Shown here: positions 53,905 through 64,000 of the stretch, one piece after another | How the letters are laid out: each line of letters begins with the position of its first letter | Numbering within the stretch: position 1 is the stretch's first letter | NCBI RefSeq assembly: GCF_021531055.1 | Contig: NZ_JADYTL010000006.1 | Location: forward strand, 118,762-182,761 | DNA length: 64,000 nt | From: Collinsella tanakaei | Lineage (GTDB): Bacteria > Actinomycetota > Coriobacteriia > Coriobacteriales > Coriobacteriaceae | Direction of reading: 5' to 3' | Position numbers and translations under genes: made by a program | Notes under the pieces: generated by a model | The model's input: the letters and a program-made list of their open reading frames with translations, nothing else | What the model was told of the DNA's origin: nothing | The model's database searches: none

Positions 53905-55197
53905 GTGCCCGCATCCACCACATACGACGTCGCGATCATCGGCGGCGGCGCCTCTGGGCTCGCCGCCGCCATCTCCGCCGCGCGCGCCGGCGACTCGGTC
54001 ATCGTCATCGAACGCGATGTCGAGCCGGGCCTTCCCATCCTCGCCACCGGCAACGGACGCTGCAACCTGTCGAACGCCTGCCTCGACCCCGTGCGCTATC
54101 GGCATCCCGACATCGCGCGCGCTGTCATGGGCGAGCATCCCGAGGACGAGCTCGCGGCATTCTTCGACTCGCTCGGCCTTATGACCTGCGAGGTCGACGG
54201 CAGGCTCTACCCCTACAGCAAACGCGCCGACTCCGTGCGCGACGCCCTGCTCATGGCGGTGGCGCCGCGAGCCGAACTGCGCACGTGCGCAGATATCGTC
54301 GGCGCCGCCTTTGACGAAGCGGACACTTGCTGGAATCTCGAGATCTCGGTGCCAGCCAAACCCCTGCCCGAGCCGAAAAAGTCGGTCACCGAGTTCAAAG
54401 CCCTTGTCCGTGCCCTGCGCAAGGAGCTTCGCCGTGCCGAGCGCGCGCGGGAGACCGTCCGCGCGCGTCGCGTCATCATCGCCTGCGGCGGTTCGTCGGA
54501 ACACATGGCCGCGATGTTCGGCCTCCCCCATGTCGCCGAGGAGCCCGTGCTGTGCCCCGTCGCCTGTCAGCCCGCGGATAGCCACCATGTCACCTCGCGC
54601 TCCGCCGCATTCGAGCAGCTCGACGGCCTGCGCGTCGACTGCCGACTCTCCCTCATGCGCAACGGCACGTCCCTTTGGGCAGAGGACGGCGAGGTCCTCT
54701 TCCGTCCGTACGGCATCTCGGGCATCGTCGTGTTCGACCTCTCGCGTCGCTGTACCGCCGGCGACATCGTGGAGATCGACCTGTTCCCCACCCATAGTGA
54801 AGCGGAGCTTACGCGGCTTTTCGAAGCGCGTGCCGCTATCGTCGGCGACCCCGCCCAGATGACCGCCTCCTGGTTTTGCGGCCTGCACGACGGCAGACTC
54901 GGCGCGTATATCGCCACCATCGCCGGTTCGTTCGGTCACACCTGCAGCACCTACGCGCACCTTGCCAAGCACCTCGCCTTCGAGGTTCTGGGCACGACCG
55001 AGCACGCGAGCGCCCAGGTGCGGCGCGGCGGCATCCCCTTTAGCGCCGTCACCCTGCCCGGTCTTTCGGTTCGACCCGACATCGCGCCGGCGCTGGCCGT
55101 CTGCGGCGAGGCGCTCGACATGGATGCCGACTGCGGCGGGTTCAACCTCGCCTGGGCATGGCTGTCGGGAATCCGCGCAGCCGACATGTCAATCTGA
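53905..55197 (+). CDS. HI0933/BaiN-family flavoprotein
   Basis: A 430-residue FAD protein of the HI0933 family; some members are called BaiN or aminoacetone oxidase, but most have no proven role. The FAD motif is DVAIIGGGASGLAAAISAAR, the family tag is ATGNGRCNLSN, and the C-terminal closing motif is GGFNLAWAWLSGIRAAD. Translation starts at a GTG immediately after the mrp stop, showing tight coupling. The middle insert domain (about 190-350) is as in the family. Confidence 0.85.
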   Translation: MPASTTYDVAIIGGGASGLAAAISAARAGDSVIVIERDVEPGLPILATGNGRCNLSNACLDPVRYRHPDIARAVMGEHPEDELAAFFDSLGLMTCEVDGRLYPYSKRADSVRDALLMAVAPRAELRTCADIVGAAFDEADTCWNLEISVPAKPLPEPKKSVTEFKALVRALRKELRRAERARETVRARRVIIACGGSSEHMAAMFGLPHVAEEPVLCPVACQPADSHHVTSRSAAFEQLDGLRVDCRLSLMRNGTSLWAEDGEVLFRPYGISGIVVFDLSRRCTAGDIVEIDLFPTHSEAELTRLFEARAAIVGDPAQMTASWFCGLHDGRLGAYIATIAGSFGHTCSTYAHLAKHLAFEVLGTTEHASAQVRRGGIPFSAVTLPGLSVRPDIAPALAVCGEALDMDADCGGFNLAWAWLSGIRAADMSI

Positions 55198-55206
55198 TCC
55201 GAGTGC

Positions 55207-55268
55207 GGGAAATTGGTGCCTGTCCCCATTTTCCCGCATGGGAAAATGGGGACAGGCACCAATTTCCC
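55207..55268. repeat. Perfect 29-bp inverted repeat with a 4-base loop
   Basis: Arm 1 at 55207-55235 (GGGAAATTGGTGCCTGTCCC...), loop GCAT, arm 2 at 55240-55268. It ends 13 bases before the next start codon, so as RNA it would form a very stable hairpin just before the ribosome site. The CCTGTCCCC core is shared with the hairpin at 27573-27607. Confidence 0.85.
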
Positions 55269-55281
55269 AGAAAGGCGATCC

Positions 55282-56925
55282 ATGCTCGAACTCTCGCAAA
55301 TCCGCGCGGACCTGGACGTATCGACGACCGAAGCGTCCTGTCTTTCGGTGTGCCGCACCGCGGCGAAGCGCCTTCTGAAGCTCTCAGACGCCGATATCGC
55401 CCGTATCGAGCTCCATCGCAAGTCAGTGGACGCACGCAAGAAGCACGACGTCCATTTCGTCCTGAGCGCCCGTATCGAGCTTGCCGAGCATCTCGACGAG
55501 CAGAGCATCCTGTCGCGCGTACCGGCCGATCGCCGCAAGAACATACGCACCGTCGACGCCGCCGCTCCGGCATTCCCCGCATCCGTCGCGCCCTCACGGA
55601 CGAGCGGCGTGCAGCCCGTCGTCGTCGGCGCCGGCTGCGCCGGGCTCTTCGCCGCGCTCACGCTCGCCCACGCCGGACTCAAGCCGCTGCTCATCGAACG
55701 CGGTGACGACGCGATCCGACGCACCGAGTCGATCGAGCGCTTTGTCCGCACCCGTACCCTCGACCCCGAGAGCAACATCCAATTCGGGCTTGGCGGCGCC
55801 GGCACCTTCTCGGACGGCAAGCTCAACACCGGCACCAAGAACCCCGCGCACCGCCTCATCCTCCAAACCATGGTCGATGCCGGCGCCCCGCGCGAGATCC
55901 TCTGGGATGCCAAGCCCCATGTGGGATCCGACATCCTGCCCACCGTCGTCACGCATATCGTCGACGACATCCGCGCGCACGGCGGTGAGGTCCGCTTCCG
56001 CTGCCGCATGGTAGACATCGAACGCGCCGTCGACGGCTCGCCGCGTGCCCTGACCGTCGAGCGGAACGGGAAGACGGAGCGTATCGCGACCTCGCAGGTC
56101 ATCCTCGCCTGCGGGCACTCCGCTCGCGACGTCTTCGAACTCCTTCGTCGGCGCGGCTTTGCACTCGAACGCAAAACATTCGCCATGGGCGTACGCATCG
56201 AACATCTTCAGGCCGATATCGATCGCGTCCAATACGGACGCGCGGCGGGGCATCCCGCCTTGGGCGCCGCGCCCTACAAGCTCGTGGCTCACCTACCAAA
56301 CGACCGCAACGTCTTCACGTTCTGCATGTGCCCGGGCGGTGAGGTGGTGGCCGCCGCATCGGAGCCCGGCGGCGTGGTCGTCAACGGCGCGAGCCTGTAC
56401 GCGCGCTCCGGACGCAACGCCAACGCCGCGCTGCTCGTGAACGTCAATCCCGCCGACCTTCCGGGAACCGATCCGCTCGCCGGCATCGAGCTGCAGCGCT
56501 CCTGCGAGCGCCGCGCCTTCGAGCTCGGCGGCGGCGACTACCATGCGCCGGCGCAGCTGGTGGAAGACTTCCTCGCCGCCCGCACCAGCACGACGGGCGG
56601 CCGCGTCGAGCCCACCTATCCGCTCGGTGTCACGTGGACGTCCCTCGACGAGGTCCTGCCCGCACATATCGTCGACACGCTCCGTGCGGGCATCCCCGCC
56701 CTCGGTCGCCGTTTGCGCGGATACGACGCCCCCGACGCCGTGCTCACCGGCGTCGAGACGCGCTCAAGCTCCCCTGTCACCGTCGTGCGCGATCGCACCT
56801 GCGTCGCGATCGGCGCACCGGGCCTCTACCCATGCGGCGAGGGCGCAGGGTACGCAGGGGGCATCATGAGCGCGGCCACCGACGGCATCCGCTGCGCCGA
56901 GGCCCTCCTCGCCCATGTAAAATAA
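55282..56925 (+). CDS. FAD-dependent dehydrogenase (COG2509-like)
   Basis: A 547-residue uncharacterised flavoprotein. The N-terminal domain (1-110) is a small alpha/beta unit with DARKKHDVHFVLSARIEL, typical of this group; the FAD motif follows (VVVGAGCAGLFAALTLAHAG). Later family motifs are LGGAGTFSDGKLNTGTK, ACGHSARDVFELL, FCMCPGGEVVAAASEPGG and the closing YPCGEGAGYAGGIMSAA. The start at 55282 has GAAAGG; the frame upstream runs through the palindrome. It follows the HI0933-family gene by 84 bases and is probably read with it. Reaction unknown. Confidence 0.83.
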   Translation: MLELSQIRADLDVSTTEASCLSVCRTAAKRLLKLSDADIARIELHRKSVDARKKHDVHFVLSARIELAEHLDEQSILSRVPADRRKNIRTVDAAAPAFPASVAPSRTSGVQPVVVGAGCAGLFAALTLAHAGLKPLLIERGDDAIRRTESIERFVRTRTLDPESNIQFGLGGAGTFSDGKLNTGTKNPAHRLILQTMVDAGAPREILWDAKPHVGSDILPTVVTHIVDDIRAHGGEVRFRCRMVDIERAVDGSPRALTVERNGKTERIATSQVILACGHSARDVFELLRRRGFALERKTFAMGVRIEHLQADIDRVQYGRAAGHPALGAAPYKLVAHLPNDRNVFTFCMCPGGEVVAAASEPGGVVVNGASLYARSGRNANAALLVNVNPADLPGTDPLAGIELQRSCERRAFELGGGDYHAPAQLVEDFLAARTSTTGGRVEPTYPLGVTWTSLDEVLPAHIVDTLRAGIPALGRRLRGYDAPDAVLTGVETRSSSPVTVVRDRTCVAIGAPGLYPCGEGAGYAGGIMSAATDGIRCAEALLAHVK

Positions 56926-56938
56926 CCCCAGGGGTTTT
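56915..56938. terminator. Bidirectional terminator between the FAD gene and uvrB
   Basis: AAATAACCCC-AGGGGTTTTTT overlaps the plus-strand stop codon and faces the uvrB 3' end. The 24-base sequence is identical to the terminator at 12019-12042 read on the minus strand. Confidence 0.75.
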
Positions 56939-56947
56939 TTGACATTC

Positions 56948-59179
56948 CTAGTGCTTGCCCTTCCATCCTTGGCGCTTGCGCCCGCCGCCGAACACGCTGC
57001 CCTTGCGCGCATTGCGCCGCAGGTTCTCCATGACCTCGTCCTCGCTTGAACCCTCGACGATCGCCTTGAGGTGCACGAGCGCGTCGCGCAGGCGTGCCGC
57101 CTCCTCGAAGTCCATGGCCTCCGAGGCGCTGCGCATATCCTCCTCCATCGTGGCGACGATGCGCGCGATCTCGTCGGCGGGCAACCCGGCAAGCTCCTCG
57201 GCGAGCTTCGCCCCCGGCGTGACCCCGGATTCATCCGCATCCTCGGCAGGTGTGAAGAACTCGCCATGGCCGAGCGTGTCGCCGCGACTCCGGTTTCGCT
57301 TGCCCACGTTCTCCGTCGCCTCGGCGATAAAGCTCGAGATGTCGTTGATCGCCTTGCGAACGGTCTTGGGTTCGATACCGTGCTCCTCGTTGAACGCCAT
57401 CTGGATACCGCGGCGCCGATTCGTCTCGTCGATGGCCTCGCGCATCGAATCGGTGATCGTGTCCGCGTACATGATGACCTCGCCGTCCGCGTTGCGCGCG
57501 GCGCGGCCGATCGTCTGGATGAGCGAACGCCGATTGCGCAGGAAGCCCTCCTTGTCGGCATCGAGGATCGCCACGAGCGAGACCTCGGGCAAGTCGAGGC
57601 CCTCGCGTAGCAGGTTGATACCCACGAGCACATCGATCTTGCCCTGACGCAGATCGCGCAGGATGTCGACGCGATCCATCGTCGCGGTATCGGAGTGCAT
57701 GTAGTTGACCTTCACGCCCGCATCGAGCAGGTGGTCGGTCAAATCCTCGGCCATGCGCTTGGTGAGCGTCGTCACGAGCACGCGCTCATGGCGCGCCGTT
57801 CGAGCGCGGATCTCATCGAGCAGGTCATCGATCTGCCCGCGGACCGGACGCACGTCGATCTTGGGGTCAAGCAGGCCCGTCGGGCGGATGATCTGCTCGA
57901 CGTTGTTCTGGCTCACACGCAACTCGTAGTCGCCCGGCGTCGCGCTCACATAGATGAACTGCGGGATCCTCGCCTCGAACTCATCGAAACGCAGCGGCCG
58001 GTTATCGAGGGCGGACGGCAGGCGGAATCCGTGTTCCACCAGCGTCACTTTGCGCGAACGATCGCCTTCGTGCATGCCGCGGATCTGCGGCACCGTCACA
58101 TGGCTCTCGTCGATGATGCAGAGCATATCTTTGGGGAAGTAATCGATGAGCGTATAGGGCGGCTCGCCGGGCTTGCGCCCATCCAAGTGACGCGAGTAGT
58201 TCTCGATGCCCGTGCAAAAGCCCATGGTCTCGAGCATCTCGAGGTCATAGTCGGTGCGCTGCTGCAGCCGCTGCGCCTCGAGCAGCTTGTCTTGGGCCTT
58301 GAGCTCCGCCACACGGTGCTCGCATTCCTCCTCGATGGTCTTCAGGGCATGCGTCACCTTGGGCTTCTCGGTCACATAATGCGAAGCGGGCCACACGGGG
58401 ATGGCGTCATACTCGCGCAACAGCTCGCCGGTCACCTCATCGATCTCGGCGATGAGCTCGACCTCGTCACCGAAGAACTCGAAGCGCAGCGGATGCTCGG
58501 CGTACGGGGGAAAGACGTCCACGACGTCGCCGCGCACGCGGAACGTCCCGCGCGCCAAGTCGAAATCGTTTCGATCGTATTGGATGTCGATGAGCTCGTG
58601 GATGAAATCATCGCGCTCGAGCGGGATCTTCTTGTCGACATTGGGCGCGAGGCCGGCATAATCCTCGGGGCTGCCGATGCCATAGATGCACGACACGCTC
58701 GCGACCACGATGACGTCGCGACGCGACAACAGGCTCGCGGTGGCCTGATGTCGCAGCATCTCGACTTCCTCATTGATGGAGGAATCCTTCTCGATATAGG
58801 TGTCGCTCGAGGGGACATAGGCCTCGGGCTGGTAATAGTCATAGTAGGAGACGAAATACACCACGGCGTTGTTCGGGAAGAACTCCTTGAGCTCGCTGGC
58901 GAGCTGGGCTGCGAGCGTCTTGTTGGGGGCCATCACGAGCGTCGGCTTACCGAGCGCCTCGATGGTCTTCGCCATGGTGAACGTCTTGCCCGAACCGGTG
59001 ACCCCGAGCAGCACCTGATACCGGTCGCCCGCGCGCACCCCATCGACGAGAGACTGAATCGCCTGCGGCTGATCGCCGGAAGGTTCATACGGAGCCACGA
59101 CCGTGAATGCCGCATCGCCTGCGGTAGGGCCGAAACGCCGCAGTTCGCCACCGACCCGTTCGACCTCAAACGCTGGCAT
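56948..59179 (-). CDS. uvrB: Excinuclease ABC subunit B
   Basis: Helicase-like damage-verification subunit. It has 743 residues; UvrB is usually about 660-720, and the C-terminal tail is slightly long and basic. Walker A GVTGSGKT is at 59-66, the beta-hairpin is [20 protein letters not shown], motif II is CIIDESH, motif VI is [12 protein letters not shown], and the UVR motif that meets UvrC is [17 protein letters not shown]. The ATG at 59179 matches the usual beginning. It ends facing the convergent FAD gene. Confidence 0.96.
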   Translation of the reverse strand: MPAFEVERVGGELRRFGPTAGDAAFTVVAPYEPSGDQPQAIQSLVDGVRAGDRYQVLLGVTGSGKTFTMAKTIEALGKPTLVMAPNKTLAAQLASELKEFFPNNAVVYFVSYYDYYQPEAYVPSSDTYIEKDSSINEEVEMLRHQATASLLSRRDVIVVASVSCIYGIGSPEDYAGLAPNVDKKIPLERDDFIHELIDIQYDRNDFDLARGTFRVRGDVVDVFPPYAEHPLRFEFFGDEVELIAEIDEVTGELLREYDAIPVWPASHYVTEKPKVTHALKTIEEECEHRVAELKAQDKLLEAQRLQQRTDYDLEMLETMGFCTGIENYSRHLDGRKPGEPPYTLIDYFPKDMLCIIDESHVTVPQIRGMHEGDRSRKVTLVEHGFRLPSALDNRPLRFDEFEARIPQFIYVSATPGDYELRVSQNNVEQIIRPTGLLDPKIDVRPVRGQIDDLLDEIRARTARHERVLVTTLTKRMAEDLTDHLLDAGVKVNYMHSDTATMDRVDILRDLRQGKIDVLVGINLLREGLDLPEVSLVAILDADKEGFLRNRRSLIQTIGRAARNADGEVIMYADTITDSMREAIDETNRRRGIQMAFNEEHGIEPKTVRKAINDISSFIAEATENVGKRNRSRGDTLGHGEFFTPAEDADESGVTPGAKLAEELAGLPADEIARIVATMEEDMRSASEAMDFEEAARLRDALVHLKAIVEGSSEDEVMENLRRNARKGSVFGGGRKRQGWKGKH

Positions 59180-59193
59180 GGACTCCCCTTTCG

Positions 59194-59787
59194 CTACGAT
59201 GAGAAGGCGTCCGGATACAGCTCCCGATATCGGTCGAGAGCCGATGTGACGCGAGCGAGATACGCCTGCGTCTCCGGAAAAGTGATGGCATCATACAACT
59301 CGTCGCCGTCGCGTGTCCACACGTCGACGTTACCCATGCCCGCGTTATACGCGGCGATTGCGTGCTCGGTCGACCCGTTGAAATACGAGATGAGATACGA
59401 CAGGTAGGCGCACCCGATCTCGATGTTCGTACGCACGTCCGTCAGGTCATCGGCATCGAAACGCGCGCCATCGACCAGACCCTTATTCACCATATCGTGA
59501 GCCGTCTCGGGCATGAGCTGCATAAGACCGGACGCCCCGCGATCCGATCGAGCGGCGGGATCCCATCCGGATTCGGTTTCGATGACAGCGGCGACCAGAT
59601 AGGGATCGACACCGTGCGTCGACGCCGATTCCAAGATCTCGCTCTGAAAATCAAGCGGATAAACCAGGCGGAACAACGGAGCGGGAGCATAAGCGAACGC
59701 CCAGGAGATAGCACCGAAGCCGAAGACCACGAGCAGCAGAAGCACCCGATACCACGTGAAAAAGCGAACGCCCCTATCCATGGACAT
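59194..59787 (-). CDS. Membrane-anchored lytic transglycosylase (SLT domain)
   Basis: A 197-residue muramidase-like enzyme of the Slt70 catalytic family, cleaving the glycan strand of peptidoglycan. A signal anchor ([19 protein letters not shown], about 15-33) precedes the catalytic domain (about 45-190). The catalytic Glu is Glu72 in [10 protein letters not shown], followed by [13 protein letters not shown] and [13 protein letters not shown], all standard. Several ATGs are possible; 59787 has an AGGG site. It overlaps the end of coaE by 14 bases and lies 14 bases before uvrB. Confidence 0.88.
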   Translation of the reverse strand: MSMDRGVRFFTWYRVLLLLVVFGFGAISWAFAYAPAPLFRLVYPLDFQSEILESASTHGVDPYLVAAVIETESGWDPAARSDRGASGLMQLMPETAHDMVNKGLVDGARFDADDLTDVRTNIEIGCAYLSYLISYFNGSTEHAIAAYNAGMGNVDVWTRDGDELYDAITFPETQAYLARVTSALDRYRELYPDAFSS

Positions 59788-60418
59788 CGACCGAGCCCTG
59801 TAGAAGGCCATGCGAGGAGAGCCACCTATCCAGTTGCATATGAAGATCTTCAAGATCTCCGGTATTGTCGATAACGACGTCGGAAACCTCGTTCAACCAC
59901 GCGTCGTCGGGCTGGCAATCGGCACGATGGTCGAATTCGTCCGCCGTCATCCCGCGAAGAGCAGCACGATCGCGACGTTGCGAACGCGGAACGGCGATCG
60001 TCATGATCTCGTCGGCAAGACCGAACGCCTCGGTAAAGGTCTGAGGTGCGGAAACCTCGACAACGGCAAGCTCATGCGAAGGAGTCGTGACAGAACAGCA
60101 ATACGGAGGGAGCAACAGCGAACTCAAGCGATCCAGCAGAGCGGGGTGGACGATGTTATCGAGTTTTCGAATATGCTCGGGACAATCGAATGCACGGCGC
60201 GCAAGTTCGTCGCGGCGGATGGAACCGTCCTCATCGAGGACATCGCGACCAAAGGTACCAGCGATATCGTCGACGATCGGAGAGCCGGGAACATACAGGG
60301 ACTTCGCGAGCTCGTCAAGGTCGATTCTCAGAGCACCACGCTGCTCAAGATAACGGGCAGCGGAGGACTTACCCGAGGCTATGTTACCGAGAAGGAATAA
60401 CGTAAACATAGAAGGCAT
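59774..60418 (-). CDS. coaE: Dephospho-CoA kinase (CoaE)
   Basis: Last step of coenzyme A synthesis: phosphorylation of dephospho-CoA on the ribose 3'-OH. It has about 214 residues. The P-loop is GNIASGKS at 11-18, the CoA-binding region is LRIDLDELAKSLY, and the lid contains PRSQRRDRAALRGMTADEF. Sequence conservation beyond the P-loop is only moderate; the usual D-A-D triad reads D-L-D. The start could be 60418 or 60409. coaE beside uvrB is a common actinobacterial arrangement. It lies just downstream of the rRNA operon terminator. Confidence 0.85.
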   Translation of the reverse strand: MPSMFTLFLLGNIASGKSSAARYLEQRGALRIDLDELAKSLYVPGSPIVDDIAGTFGRDVLDEDGSIRRDELARRAFDCPEHIRKLDNIVHPALLDRLSSLLLPPYCCSVTTPSHELAVVEVSAPQTFTEAFGLADEIMTIAVPRSQRRDRAALRGMTADEFDHRADCQPDDAWLNEVSDVVIDNTGDLEDLHMQLDRWLSSHGLLQGSVDVHG

Positions 60419-60491
60419 TGTGACCCATCGACGTGGACGGCATGGCGAAAGAGATGAGATGCGTCTATTCTCCACGCAGGTGCTCGAGATA

Positions 60492-60523
60492 AGAAAAAAG
60501 GCTCCAGTCTCCTGGAGCCTTCC
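60492..60523 (-). terminator. Terminator of the rRNA operon
   Basis: Minus strand: AAGGCTCCAG, loop GAGA, CTGGAGCCTT, then TTTTCTT. Confidence 0.9.
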
Positions 60524-60541
60524 TTCGAAACGCCGTCCACC

Positions 60542-60659
60542 GGTCAGCGGCGCCCTGCTCTCCCACGGGCTTCCCCCGCAGTACCATCGGCGCTGGCCGG
60601 CTTAGCTTCCGGGTTCGGAATGGGACCGGGCGTGCCCCGGCCGCCAGAGCCGCTGACCG
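60542..60659 (-). rRNA. rrf: 5S ribosomal RNA
   Basis: Minus strand: terminal stem GGTCAGCGG/CCGCTGACC, the conserved CCATTCCGAACCCGGAAG loop and GATGGTACTGCGGGGG. Ends are approximate to a few bases. Confidence 0.93.
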
Positions 60660-60760
60660 GTGGGCGGCGTTCCGCCCACCCGGGAGCGCTTCCGCGTGCC
60701 CTGGGGGCCGCACAGCGAGGTTTCCGGGCCGATCCGGGACGGAGGCGGAGGGGGACGCGG

Positions 60761-63731
<2,971 letters not shown>

Positions 63732-64000
63732 GATTCGTAAATTCGGGTATCACATACCGCCGGGGGCGGGGCCCCCGGCGACCGCGATCACGATGCTTCT
63801 GACTTCAACCCGCGAAAACGGTGGTGTACCGTGTTTCGCATTCGTTGACGCAGAATCGATAATCTCGTATCTCTCTCTACTATCCGTTTCGGATCGAGAA
63901 TCGGTGCGCAGGGATCCCTCCCTGCGCTCTCGCTATGCGGCTCTCAAGGTACGCGGGGCGACCCCGGGGACCGGACGCTGCGGGGGGCAAGGGGGACGGG
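63732..64000 (-). other. Part of the 16S-23S spacer
   Basis: No tRNA and no 16S 3' end is visible. A GC-rich hairpin (CGCCGGGGGC/GCCCCCGGCG near 63759-63781) lies near the 23S 5' end and may take part in processing. The 16S gene, if present, lies outside the window. Confidence 0.6.

Overview
The window is high-GC, gene-dense bacterial DNA. Its conserved blocks (uvrC-rapZ-whiA-gapA-pgk-tpiA-gpmI-secG, coaE-uvrB), an actinobacterial-type RapZ P-loop, a lactose/cellobiose PTS and LPXTG-type surface proteins point to an anaerobic gut actinobacterium of the Coriobacteriia, most likely Collinsella or a close relative. The genus is an inference from gene content; no database was consulted.

Layout. 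1-1.74 kb: 3' part of a cellobiose-type PTS operon (IIC, IIB, IIA). 1.79-4.61 kb: an IS21-family element with a broken istA and an intact istB, sitting between two unrelated gene fragments. 4.85-6.18 kb: a frameshifted Abi-family gene, a 12-bp-periodic repeat and tRNA-Val. 6.3-8.0 kb: a membrane protein, then a tandemly duplicated tRNA-Gly/tRNA-Cys operon. 8.5-11.9 kb: a partner-switching pair (STAS-HATPase fusion, PAS/GAF/SpoIIE phosphatase) and tRNA-Leu. 12.0-19.8 kb: an oligopeptide ABC transporter operon oppABCDF plus a second OppA-like lipoprotein. 20.2-21.8 kb: secG and a RAYT transposase gene among its palindromic repeats. 21.8-30.6 kb: glycolysis genes, whiA, rapZ, uvrC. 30.6-38.3 kb: an envelope island (D-aspartate-ligase-like ATP-grasp enzyme, FemAB transferase, DegT aminotransferase, MurJ with a long N-terminal tail, a YbaK deacylase, a secreted NlpC/P60 hydrolase). 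38.6-41.5 kb: uvrA. 41.7-56.9 kb: an island between uvrA and uvrB with a CbiK-CysG siroheme-synthesis fusion, a 1943-residue pilin-like adhesin, an unusual CoA-disulfide-reductase/rhodanese/siroheme-reductase fusion, a PIN/RelB toxin-antitoxin pair, Mrp and two flavoproteins. 56.9-60.4 kb: uvrB, a lytic transglycosylase and coaE. 60.5-63.7 kb: 5S and 23S rRNA on the minus strand, with part of the upstream spacer to the window end.

How it fits together. From memory of actinobacterial genomes, coaE-uvrB-uvrA-uvrC-rapZ-yvcK-whiA-gap-pgk-tpi-secG is an ancestral minus-strand order. Here it is kept but split by two accessory islands, and yvcK is missing from its usual place. The strongest candidate for new biology is the sulfur/siroheme pair: one gene that looks able to finish siroheme from precorrin-2, and 6.4 kb away one polypeptide joining a flavin disulfide reductase, a rhodanese, a siroheme/4Fe-4S reductase half and a ferredoxin. 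Next come the repeated D/E-E-T/S-x-x-F motif in the cytosolic tail of MurJ, the fused anti-sigma/antagonist protein, and the RAYT gene with its palindrome family.
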